In this document: positions 12,101 through 22,216 of the stretch, piece by piece
Position numbering within the stretch: position 1 is the stretch's first letter
How the letters are laid out: the number at the start of each line of letters is the position of its first letter
Origin: Liolophura sinensis
Lineage: Eukaryota; Mollusca; Polyplacophora; Chitonida; Chitonidae
Reading direction: 5' to 3'
Length of the DNA: 64,000 nt
Assembly (NCBI RefSeq): GCF_032854445.1
Contig: NC_088295.1
Location: 8,560,501 to 8,624,500, forward strand
Program-made: the position numbers and the translations under genes
The notes under the pieces: generated by a model
Told to the model about the DNA's origin: nothing
Database searches by the model: none
Seen by the model: the letters and a program-made list of their open reading frames with translations, nothing else

Positions 12101-14042
12101 TACTCTAGTTCTCTAATTTTGAAGGTATTTTCCGTGGAATAGTCTGAGCAGTAGCCAAGGCAGATTAAAGTTGTGGACTTTGGCGATGAAGATCCTAGTG
12201 ATAAATAGCTTTCTCAGAAATCGAACATACTGGAAGGATATTTATTCCACTGCTTGAACTGTTCATACAGTAGGCCTACTGTATCATTTATACAGACCCC
12301 TGTTAATTGTTTACAAAATTACAATAGGATTGTTGTACAACTAGATCTATGCTCAATTCTGAAACAAATGGAAATAAATCTAAGCGCCACTGAGGCTATT
12401 CCAGGCATTCGACTGTCGCTGGATTTTACGCTTCAGTTTTGTAGTGGTGGCCTCTAAGATGAGAACAGTGCAGACCTAGTTATCGCGGATGTCGTAGAAA
12501 GCACCTCAGCTTAAACACAGCAGTTGAATAATTTTACTGTAATTTATGAAGGAAAACAGAAAAAAAACATCCCTTGTATACAAGAAAGACAAAAAATTTG
12601 CTTCAGTACTAATAACTTCAGAGAAATGATGTTAGCCTATATCATAAGATTTAATTAATTTTAAGTGTTGTGCGAAGTGATGCCGTCTTCTCACCTTCGG
12701 CTGGCTGGCTGCCCTCGCATAAGTGGAATACTCTTGAGTAGGGCGGAAAACACCAATCAAACAAATAATTGAATACAACACTGTGTGAAATAGCCCTTCG
12801 GCTACAAGTAAATAAATTGTTGTAAACGATGTCAAAATGATGTTTTATGCGGTCTGTCTGTGTTGTCATATTTCACTCCATGGACTAAACCGGTGAAGGC
12901 TCCGTCACAGCTAATGCTGTGCAACCTGATAGCTACATGTTTGATTGGATATATTTCTCAAGATGGCTGCCTCGATTCACACTAGCCATTTTTACAGTAT
13001 TGTCATTTTGTTCTACATGTTATTCGGTGAAATCTCATTAAAATAATGAAGTAATATACTTTTTGGAAAGCTTGACTATCCTGCTTTCGATTGAAATATG
13101 TTTTAGTCGGGTGCTGTCTTTTCCTTTAAAATTAATTTTCGTTTATTCAATGGTGTTCAGTAAACTTTTAAGTACAATTTAGAACTGCCAGGAAGTATTC
13201 TGAAGTATTTGTCTTGTCAAACCATGGCTATTAGATCTGCATAATAGTGACATATATATAGCTGTTCTTTTTGCCCACAGCCCTGTCCCTGGCCTCGTTT
13301 GAGTGTGAAGCACCAGAAAGTCACTTTGATAAAGAAAGGCACAAAGAACTGAAGTAAGTATGACACAAGCATCCTTCATACATTTTGGTGTATTGCCCCA
13401 TTCTTTCACATCAGTGGTTCTGTCACTTAAAGCCTCGGACACACTACATGTGATGAGCACCTGACCCATTATGGGGCTCCTGGTTCAACTGCGACTGGAT
13501 AAGAATGTATAATTGGTACCTGGCAAAAGGTCATGGTTTTACTCCAAGCAATCAGATTTCCCAGATAAATATTCTTGAATATTTAATTCTTGACTTTAAA
13601 AACTTTCAAATGCAGATATAAATAAAATGTCTTACAAGTATATTTTTTCCTTTTGTAGCTAAACAGCGCACAATAGTTTTCTTATGTGATCCATATTTAC
13701 ACATGAACTTTCTGAAATTATAAGAAATCCACTCTTCCACGACAGTGAATGTAGGATAACTTTATAGTCATTGTGTACAAATAGGAAATGATTTCCGCAG
13801 AGTATGTGAAACCCTTCAAATGGCATTGCATAGTTTCAAAGAAGTGTGTTGTCCATGTACATCTACTTCATGCAGTATCAAATCAAAAAAGTTACAACAC
13901 ACTCCAGCTCTTTCAAGAATAAATTTCGACAGAATTGATGTGTAGCATCAAGGCTGTTTGATTTGTCTTATATGCCGTCTCATTCACTTACTTATTGTTA
14001 ACAGTTATTTTTTTTATTGGCAGATCCCAGGCAGGATTGTGA
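3172..14042 (+). CDS. RASGEF1: RASGEF1-family Ras/Rap guanine nucleotide exchange factor
   Basis: Exons read by splice sites and phase: 3172-3270, 4347-4436, 4728-4805, 5298-5342, 5934-5977, 6396-6536, 6829-6915, 7290-7352, 7420-7554, 7777-7872, 8249-8351, 8568-8608, 9025-9063, 9322-9417, 10352-10419, 10604-10631, 11220-11276, 11625-11691, 13281-13353 and 14024-14042. All introns are GT-AG. Together they give about 489 residues, close to vertebrate RASGEF1B. The N-terminal RasGEF_N (REM) module starts around LISGSLEALTQHLVP and runs through FPYDFRDERMM. The catalytic CDC25-homology domain starts near LAQQLTHIELERL and includes NFNSLMAI, GMNMSPVARLKKTW and FLNEGCANR. Family members activate small GTPases by releasing GDP; vertebrate RASGEF1 proteins are reported to prefer Rap2. 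The true start is uncertain: Met codons lie at 3190 and 3208, or the start is in an unseen upstream exon. Exon 6396-6536 is one base short of phase, which makes a TGA at 6493. An alternative end is the TAA at 13355 if the last intron is retained. Confidence 0.9.
3249..3990. repeat. 93-bp tandem array duplicating an exon end and its splice donor
   Basis: Units start at 3249, 3342, 3435, 3528, 3621, 3714, 3807 and 3900, an exact 93-bp period, with a degraded ninth copy near 4018. The first unit contains the last 22 bases of exon 3172-3270 plus its GTAAGA donor. Later copies keep the exon-like end, the donor and an internal AAATACAG/GTAAAC that resembles an acceptor next to a donor. The array sits in the first visible intron of the RASGEF1-like gene. 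Confidence 0.95.
8079..8142 (+). mobile_element. Diverged SINE 3' fragment
   Basis: The stretch GTATAAGT..TTCTTGAGTATG followed by AATAAATAAATA resembles the 3' part of the tRNA-derived SINE at 10690-10945. It lies in a RASGEF1 intron. The body is too diverged to trace. Confidence 0.45.
9815..10262. repeat. 28-bp minisatellite
   Basis: About 16 copies of a 28-bp unit around GTTAGTCATGAACTTCTGCC. Two variants (GTATTGG and GTAGTGG) are interspersed. It lies in the RASGEF1 intron between exons 9322-9417 and 10352-10419. Confidence 0.95.
10690..10945 (-). mobile_element. tRNA-derived SINE, near full length
   Basis: Read on the minus strand it begins TGGCCTCCGTGGCTGAGTTGG. That contains an A-box-like TGGCTGAGTTGG (complement of 10925-10936), followed by a B-box-like GTTCAAGTCC (complement of 10869-10878). 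It ends in (AAAT)n. The body includes the complement of TATGGTGGGAGGAAAC and a GAGTACGGCGTAGAACACC-like 3' end. The roughly 256-bp length and the pol III boxes fit a tRNA-derived SINE. Related copies lie at 12687-12775, 17945-18078 and 39315-39500. I believe this family is abundant in marine molluscs. Confidence 0.85.
12687..12775 (+). mobile_element. SINE 3' fragment
   Basis: CATAAGTGGAATACTCTTGAG, then GGCGGAAAACACCAATCAAAC, matches the 3' half of the SINE at 10690-10945 in the opposite orientation. The tRNA-like head is missing. Confidence 0.75.
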
Positions 14043-14310
14043 CAGGATGGTAAAAAGGGCTGTGTCTCGTGAGATAGACAATGTGCATCTGGGCCCAGAC
14101 TTGTGGCAGGTTGCTCAATAGAGTTGTCTCGTGAGATAGACAATGTGATCTGGGCCCAGACAAATCTGGGTGGCAGGTTGATCAACACACCTGTGTCTGG
14201 TGAAATAGACAGGGTACATCTGGGCCCAGAGAGACTTGTGGCAGGTAGCTCAATAGAGCTGTGCCTCCTGAAATAGACAGTGTGCATCTGGACACAAGCA
14301 GTAACAGGGT
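14043..14310. repeat. About 62-bp tandem repeat at the start of the 3' UTR
   Basis: About four imperfect copies containing GAGATAGACAATGTG, CTGGGCCCAGA and GTGGCAGGTTG. The array begins directly after the proposed terminal stop of the RASGEF1-like gene at 14040-14042. Confidence 0.85.
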
Positions 14311-15599
14311 GATCAATAGATGACTGTTATTGTTTGATCATTATTGCACATGTTATGTTAAGAAGGCAGACACCCTGAGAAACCTTGCTTGGCTGATACA
14401 TTCCAAAGGGCAAGAGGATAGCTCTGGTATGACATGAGGTGCCATTGAAACAGCGGATTGTCAACCCTGAGAAAGATGCTAACTTAGCTAGCCCATGTTG
14501 TCAGCTTACAGTTGAACGGCAATTTGAACGGCAGAGTACATTGGAGGGAAGATCTCAGTTGTGGATAGAACCAGCAGTTCTTTAGAAACGGCGTCAGCAG
14601 GGCTGAAAATCTGGGTTATCCTCTGTTCTAATGTTACTTTCTTCACACCACCACATTTCAGTAGAGGTGATCCATGAACTCTGCTTTACCTTCATGTGTG
14701 AGGTGATGTTCACATGACCAAGATGTTGTGGAAGTTTCACTGACAGAATCATGAGGAGTGCATTGTGGCATGTACATTTAAGCTGAGCCCTGATGTAAGT
14801 GTACATTTAAGGTCAAAACTTAGTTTGAGAACTTTGGTGAACAGAGGGAAATCTACTTTAATGCATCTGGACTGCTGACTGTCACAACTTTTTTGTGGCC
14901 AGCAAGGAGACTAAAGGTATTGCCTGTAGTCTTGTCAGCCCTTTATAAGTGAATGCAATTTACAATCTCATGAGTCACAAAACCTTTGGACTGAACGAGT
15001 TTGAAATCTTGACCAGTCTGTGGCTGGACCATACCAGACATTGGTCAGTTTTTGTTCAGTTTGACATTGATGGTGCTTCTTGACTGGAAATAGTGCTTGT
15101 TTTGCTGGAGAATGAACCCAGACAATGATTGGCAAATTTGGTAAAACCTGTTTTACTTACAATTGTTTATAGTGCACAGATGGTGTTGATGTATGTCACA
15201 GATATTCATTGTGTTGTAGACAGAAATTGATCAGCTGGGCTTTTTTCTGTTTGACAAGTTGAAATGCTATAGGCATAGTTGCTGTTCGTCTGCATTGTAC
15301 AGTGTACATATTTGTATGTATAAATGTCATAGCTCTAATTCACCATTCCACAGAGGTGTGTCGGATTTCATTGGTTGACATTTTTGTCTACTTTTATGAT
15401 GATTTTTGTGTTGAGCCTTAAACTCTATAAATCATTTCCTCTAAAAGGCTATGTCCTTTATTTGTACATATTTACATCAATATAAGAAACATGTTACATA
15501 CATGAGATTGAGAGATATATTTTCTCTTTGGCGGGTCTCTTTCACTATTCCTTTTTCATGGCTAAAAGTTAATATAGCCTTGAAAAATTGTCTGCTTTT

Positions 15600-15742
15600 T
15601 GTATCATCTAGCACAGACTTCTCTTTCCCCATAGCACCAATTTGTAAGTGTCATCTGGCACAAATTTCTCTTTCCCCATAGCACCAACTTGTAAGCGTCA
15701 TCTAACACAAATTTCTCTTTCCCAATAGCACCAGTTTGTAAA
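15600..15742. repeat. 47-bp tandem repeat, three copies
   Basis: CTCTTTCCCCATAGCACCAA recurs at 15621, 15668 and 15715, an exact 47-bp spacing. Confidence 0.9.
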
Positions 15743-16746
15743 TTAGATTTAACTGATGTTCATTAACAAAGAATTTCAATTGAAGATGTATAATGTGGAG
15801 TTTCCAAGTCTCTTCTAGTAGCATCTCTGTGCAATCGGTATCTTTATCATCTTTATCCTATTAACTGTATCCAAATGTTCGACCTGTAAATACTGGTCAC
15901 TAGTTTTTACGCACATTCATTTCATGGTTTTATTTAACAAACAGCTAAATTTTCGAAATACATATCAAGTGTCTGGAGCACTTTGTGATGTTGTTAGTGT
16001 ACTGTTCGTTTTTGTTTTTCCATTTGTTAAGAGACATTCCTTGTAAATAAGAATTTGTAATGCTCTATTTTGGTCAACTGTGCTAATTTGACAAAGTAGT
16101 TTTCTCTTTTTGATAATTTTACGTGATAGTGTCTTTGTTGTTGCATTAGTGTGCAGCTTAGTTAAAGCATTAATTGTTAATGACATTTTTTCTGCCTACA
16201 TGCAATTGTAGCTTTTACAATTTTGCACTTTGACTCCCCCAACCGTGTTGATGGAGTTCTGAGTCTCTTCAAAACAAAGAAAGTTTAATAACATTAAGGC
16301 CAACACAATGCAGTTGAGTTGTATGCGGTAACTTAACAGAGCATCTATGAAAAATTGTACACTGTGGAAAACAGATCCAGTTTACATTTTCCAAAAAACA
16401 GTCCCTTATTTTTTCCTAAGCAGTGATGAAGCAGTTAGAAGCCAATATTTCACTCTTACAGTGTAGAGTTCATAGTTTCCTTCACATTGGTGACAGAATC
16501 CAATATTTCTTCCTTGCAATGATAACATTAGTAGAGGACAAAGTGTCATTCTTCCAGTGGTGAAAATATATAAGGTCTTAGTCCGTTCTTCATGCTTACA
16601 GGGAATATGTGCCTGGTAATGTAAGCCAGTATAGAAGATTAAAATATGTGTATGTGATGAGTAAAAGAATTGAATTGTGTGTATGATGAGGTATTGACTT
16701 TGATACTGTGGTGTACATTTGTCAATGTTTGTGAAAACTTAATCTT

Positions 16747-17000
16747 GAGCACTTGGTACTGAACTTACTGGATGTGTACACATTTGGTACTGAACATGCT
16801 GGATTTCTGCACATTTGGAACTGAACTTGCTGGATTTCTGAACGTTACGTACTGAACTTGCTGGATTTCTGAACGTTACGTACTGAACATGCTGGATGTC
16901 TGCACATTTGGAACTGAACTTGCTGGATGTCTGAACGTTACGTACTGAACTTGCTGGGTGTCTGCACGTTTAGTACTGAACTTTCTGGGTGTCTGGACCT
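16747..17000. repeat. About 31-bp minisatellite
   Basis: About eight copies of a unit around ACTGAACTTGCTGGATTTCT. It alternates between CTGAACGTTACGT and TGCACATTTGG variants. Confidence 0.9.
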
Positions 17001-17829
17001 TTGTATGCTACTTGCATATAGTATTAGTTGACGTAGTTAACTTAAATATGGCAGCAACAAACATGCGATCTGATTTTAACTGGCAGTAGATTGGTTTAGG
17101 GACTTCACCACAGACTTTTTCCTGCATTTTGAATTGGTTAAAAAACATTTTATTCAAATTAAATTTTGTGTCTGTGAATGCGTGTTATAAAGTGTGGATG
17201 TGTGGTAACCTATTGTGTATCGAAAACAGAAGGCCTATTATATTCAGCTGCTTTTCAAATTGTCTGTAAGTCACATTTGCCCTGTTTTTACACTGATAAA
17301 GTTTCCTTCGGATCACCTGATACATGTTTAAAAGCGTTAAAAACAAAAAAGACCCCCCCCCCCAAAAAAAAAATAAAAAAAATAATGGCACGGATGTTTT
17401 TAGGCATTGTGTACAAAGATTGACGTAGAATATTTAACCTCCATGGTGTGAAGAGCTGGTTTACTTGGAGTAGAGAATTCGTGAACAGACCCAAAGTGCT
17501 TATGAGGAATCTCTTAGATTGGTGTTAAAATGGTTAGCTTTATGCTAATGCTATTTATTTTTATATATAAAAAAACTGTTACGTATTTGGCATCAGCATC
17601 TGACTATCATTGGAATGTATATTGTCACCTTATTTTTATACACTGACTGAATGGAGATCTCCACGTGCAGAGATCTGCTGTTGGATTTTTCCCTGGAAAA
17701 ATCTTTGCAATCATTCTTCCTGACCCAATTTACTGTTTTCACAGACCCTGCGTCTAACTGAGGTTAATCTTTACACACAACCAGCAATCATTGATAGCAA
17801 TATGTATATTTATATAATTATATGTTCAG

Positions 17830-17835
17830 AATAAA
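17830..17835 (+). promoter_or_regulatory. Candidate poly(A) signal
   Basis: AATAAA followed within 30 bases by T-rich and TGTT-containing sequence. It is the best candidate 3' end for the RASGEF1-like transcript. Confidence 0.45.
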
Positions 17836-17944
17836 CCACTTCGCCTCCACTCTCTGCTTGTCATTCGTTTGTTATGGTATACACATGTAACTGCTAGGTG
17901 ATTTGTCAAACGTCTTAAAACTTAATTCAAAAATTCAAACTCAG

Positions 17945-18078
17945 CTTGTCCAGCGGTACGTTGGAAGGTTTGTCAGCAAGTGCAGATGCATGGTCGTGGA
18001 TTCTTCCTGGTTTCCTCTCACCATAACACTGACCACCGTCGTATAAGTGAAATATTCTTGATTATGGTGTCAAAAAGC
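17945..18078 (+). mobile_element. Partial SINE copy
   Basis: The stretch GGTTTCCTCTCACCATAAC, then CCGTCGTATAAGTGAAATATTC and TTGATTATGGTGTC, matches the body and 3' end of the SINE at 10690-10945. The tRNA-like head is absent. Confidence 0.75.
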
Positions 18079-18926
18079 TAAAATTAAAATATTTTGCTTT
18101 AGGAAGCTTAAAAATTGTGCACTGATTTTTTTTACTGCAGAACATGAAACCAGCCATAATCTGAGCTCTCGCCTGTGTTGAATTTGGCATTTTAATCGGA
18201 TGTAATTTATGTCTGAGGTTGTTAATAAATACGAGCTCAGCTGAATAAAAAACGCCCCCGGAGGATATGGTCATTTGCTATTGTACGACGCCTGGTTTAA
18301 GAAATGTGCTGTTCCCTTAAGATTTCATCCACCTCACCAAAACTGCCCATGGAACAAATGTCGAATACGAAACATCAGAATGCGTTAACTGGTACCTTGT
18401 GGATAACAGTAGGGCATATCAAAACACATACCATCCGATACTCCACTATTGTACAGACCGATCAAACAACGGTTCTGTGCAATGTATATGTTGAAATCCC
18501 ACGTACGTAGTACAGCGTTGTATGTATACAGGGATCGATAACACCCCCCCCCCCTTTTTTTTTTTATTTGATCTTCATCATCGAGTCTAAGCGAAATACT
18601 CCTTTCCTTGATGAATATTTGGTGATCTTTTAAAATGATGTGAAACATCTTGGCAACTAAAGAGTAAGTATAGACAGGATTTTGGACTAATGGGACGCCA
18701 ATGTTTGACCCCTCTACAACAATACTTTACAATAATATTTTTCAGTGAGATAATAATGATATATTACCGGGTGCTTTGTCAGTCGGGACGATGGCATATT
18801 TCTGACGTAGTATATATACGACGTTTTGCACAGTTGTACTTCTTATAGCTTACTTGAACTACGGAATGGATTTTCAACTAGGGTGGTGGATGGTTTCTTA
18901 AACCTTGTAGTCTTTACTAAGTTTAG

Positions 18927-18959
18927 CTGGAACTAATATAACCGTTATATTAGTCCCAG
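18927..18959. repeat. 33-bp near-perfect palindrome, copy 1
   Basis: Arms CTGGAACTAATATAAC and GTTATATTAGTCCCAG pair with one mismatch around a single base. The same palindrome occurs at 56254-56288, so this is a dispersed element and not a chance hairpin. Confidence 0.85.
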
Positions 18960-19462
18960 GTTTATCCCATCTTGAGCAGACTAATTCTCATTTAACCCAA
19001 ATAATGACGCATTTTCAAGTTCATTCATGTTGGAACAGAAATTTGGTTGGCGTATCGCTCATACAAGTCAGTGATTAAATTGTTAAGAGTTTATTTGATG
19101 TGCAGTCCAGCTTGAAACTTAAGAATATGTTTCTTCAGAAATTTGGCACAGGAATATGGCATGTGCGATGCACGTGATTTGGGGGAGATAACTCTCACTG
19201 TATTTCATCTCCTTTCACACCTGTTGCTAGCCCTTTAAAGTAGACCCTGAATAATGAAGATCTTTGCTCACGCTACGTGGGCTAAATTCAATAGTAAATT
19301 CGTTGAGAAGGAAAACTAAATGCTCATCAGTTCGTTCTGGACTAATTAATGATAAAGAATTTATCATTGAGTGGTATTGTCATGTGAGTTGCAATCTCAA
19401 TAATGCACTTATGAACAACATTTGGTATGGCTCAACATTGTGTCATCATATGTGAGAAGATA

Positions 19463-19705
19463 TCACACCACACCCAGGCATTGTTCACTGCGTGAGACAT
19501 AGGGAATAAGCTCAAGTGGTACATTGTCGTGATCGCTTTCTTCAGTCAGACTTACGGGTGATAACAACAGATCATCCGCCATCTTTAAAGGACTTTTGAC
19601 ATATTTAGGATCTTTTTTGCTCTTGAACTCATAATGCCAACCAAATTGGGCACAAAATGTTGAACAAAGCGACCTGACGTATTCTGTTGCGAGATAACCC
19701 GTCAT
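19463..19705 (-). CDS. Unrecognised 80-codon open frame
   Basis: An ATG-started frame of mixed, non-repetitive composition with a short acidic segment (LTEESDHDN). I recognise no family. It lies between the RASGEF1-like 3' end and the last C1GALT1 exon, on the C1GALT1 strand, so it could be part of that gene's 3' UTR or a separate exon. The even composition is the only support. Confidence 0.15.
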   Translation of the reverse strand: MTGYLATEYVRSLCSTFCAQFGWHYEFKSKKDPKYVKSPLKMADDLLLSPVSLTEESDHDNVPLELIPYVSRSEQCLGVV

Positions 19706-21622
19706 ATATGTAAATGCATGTATATATTTAGTCTTAGAACAAGTGTGTATATTTACAAAATAAATCCAATGGCGATCACGTGATTAAATACCTCTTAAGT
19801 CATGTTTGCTCAAAATTGTCATAATGCTCAGGTATAAGGTTACATGAGAGATGTGGGTTGAAGCATTTGATACCAACTTAGGCTCGTATGCATGTGGGTT
19901 TTCAGATAATGCTTACAATTCCCGATGTGACATGCGATTACTCATCCGAGACTAGGCGTTATATAAATAAGCTTCCTGTAAAGTTGAAGAGCGAATAGGG
20001 TATATCCCGCTATTTATAACGTAGGCCTATATCGGACTAGGATTCACGGCTGGGATGGATTGACCGACACCCTGTCGTGGGAACACTCGCGAAAGCGTCA
20101 AACAATCGCACTGTTTATCAAAAATGCTATCACACTGATCAGAAACTCTGTACCCAATCTTCCAGTGGATAATTGGTCAGTTTTGGTCATTAATAATAGC
20201 AAACAAGCCGCAAAACTATTGACTCCCAGGACTCGTGTTTTCATATGTGCTGTCTCTGTGTACCTTACCAAGGGCTAACTTACAACTTGAAACGTGAAAT
20301 ATGATTTTCTTACGTGAGGAACTAAGGCGACAAGTATATAGAGAGAAATAATTTTATTCACATTAAAAAAAACATTATAAATTTCTCAGTGTATAGTTTA
20401 GAAATATGCGCCCTCTAGACAGCTTAATGAGTACAGGTGAATTTCAGTAAGATTAAGTTAAGGCGTGATGCAACACAATGTTTAAGGTTAGTTATGCTGG
20501 GAAAGACACAGCCAAATAACTGCCCGCTTCTTTCGGAGCATACGGTTTTTCATGGGATTACATGAGCACATTAGCAGACTTTACACTGTTTGAGTAAAAC
20601 GATTTATACCACAGATTTTAGAACCGTTGAAGACAAAAGAAGCACAACAGAACTCTATATACCGGTACGTAAACAACAGAAGATTAAAGATATATGAAGC
20701 TGAACAGTCCGAGGTTATCTTTTAAGCCACTGTCTTTGGGATAGTCCGGGATTGATCTGACGTTAGATTTAGCCAAAATTCTGTTCGGCCCAAGATTGGT
20801 TTGGGTCCATCCTTGGCGGAACCATATTTTTTCCTAACCTAACGTCTGAAAAGTCTCGAACCATGTATCTGATTTCCAATGTCCCCTCTATAACCTAAGC
20901 GTGCAGATTTACACAATGATACTTAGCCTTCTATTCACTTCTGTACATCTGCATTAACTGAATCTTACACAATATCACAGCCACAGTCAGTGAGATAGAA
21001 CTCAAATAAGAACTGGAGACCTGTATGATTCTTTATGCCGCATATGTTGAGACTATAATGTGAGACTGGAATGTTAACTCCATAAACAATGTCTACGGAC
21101 CGAACAGCAATAGCATCAAAATTACTGAAATATATTACGTCATTTAGGTACGAAGCAAATACCTACGTTAAATAAACGTTAATGAACGAGTGCAATGAAG
21201 TTATAAAATGAACCGTATGACACTGACACCAAAACATGTGGATGACATCCCACTTCTATGTTCTACATTATAAGCTTGGGTTCCAAGCCATATACATCTG
21301 GACCGTCATATTTCCCTCTTATTGAACACTTCGGGTAGAATACTGATAAAACATTAGAAAACATTACAATGGAGTGGCGTTGTCCTTTGGATTTTGATAA
21401 ACGCTAACACACGCGCACCATAAGTCTATATAATCACTTCCTGGCAATGGCAGGGTGAAAAGGGACAAATGCAACGCGATATGTGCCTTTAGGCCAATTT
21501 ACACTTGGGAAAGTGTTAGGGTAGCGATCTCTACATCCGAGATTCAGCCAGGTTACCGCGGAGACGTGTACATCCTGACAATCACCACTGCCTACTAATA
21601 CAATAGTATGACCGTAACACAT

Positions 21623-21652
<30 letters not shown>
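21623..21652. repeat. (CA)n microsatellite
   Basis: About 14 CA units followed by a short GCGCGCG run. Confidence 0.95.
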
Positions 21653-21656
<4 letters not shown>

Positions 21657-22216
21657 GCGCGCGCGGACGTGATCTCGCACGCATATACACGCATATACAC
21701 CTTGTTAAACATGTTTGATGCCTCTTACGAATTTCACCACTAGACCTTTTTTTTATACAGATAAATATATGTATATACACACATTCACTAATATAATACT
21801 TTTTAACTTATATTCGTTGCGATATGTACAAAATACCACATCTGAAATGCAAAAATATGTGGCAGTTCAACAAGTTGAACAAGCCCATAAATACTAAAAA
21901 TTTCATTATCTGATTGACGTATTTAAAAATATAACAAAGGTCGCTCTTTACCAGTTATAGGTGCCTGACGAATACTGACGCAGCCCACTTATTGCACATA
22001 AGGCGTCAGACCAAATCATTTTGATAATGAAACACCTCATGTAACAATTAAAATATGAAATATTATGTAATTTCACCCAATTATTTTACACCCACTCCAA
22101 TATACAAATTTATACACACATATATTCATGTCTGAACTGTACACAGAAGAATAGCTGAAAGTAATCAATGTTTAAGTTCAGGTCCACTCAACATAGTGTC
22201 CCCTGATAATGGCCAT

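Larger units (their letters stand above)
14043..17855 (+). other. Putative long 3' UTR of the RASGEF1-like gene
   Basis: No coding exon was recognised after 14042. The first convincing poly(A) signal I noticed is AATAAA at 17830-17835, followed by a T/GT-rich stretch, so the 3' UTR could be about 3.8 kb. It contains repeats at 14043-14310, 15600-15742 and 16747-17000. An earlier AATAAA at about 13919 lies before the proposed last exon and would fit the shorter, intron-retained form. Confidence 0.4.
18080..22216. other. Intergenic DNA and possible C1GALT1 3' UTR
   Basis: No recognisable gene. Read on the minus strand, an AATAAA at 20353-20358 (TTTATT on the plus strand) could end the C1GALT1 transcript about 1.9 kb after its stop. 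A (CA)n microsatellite lies at about 21623-21652. Confidence 0.4.
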
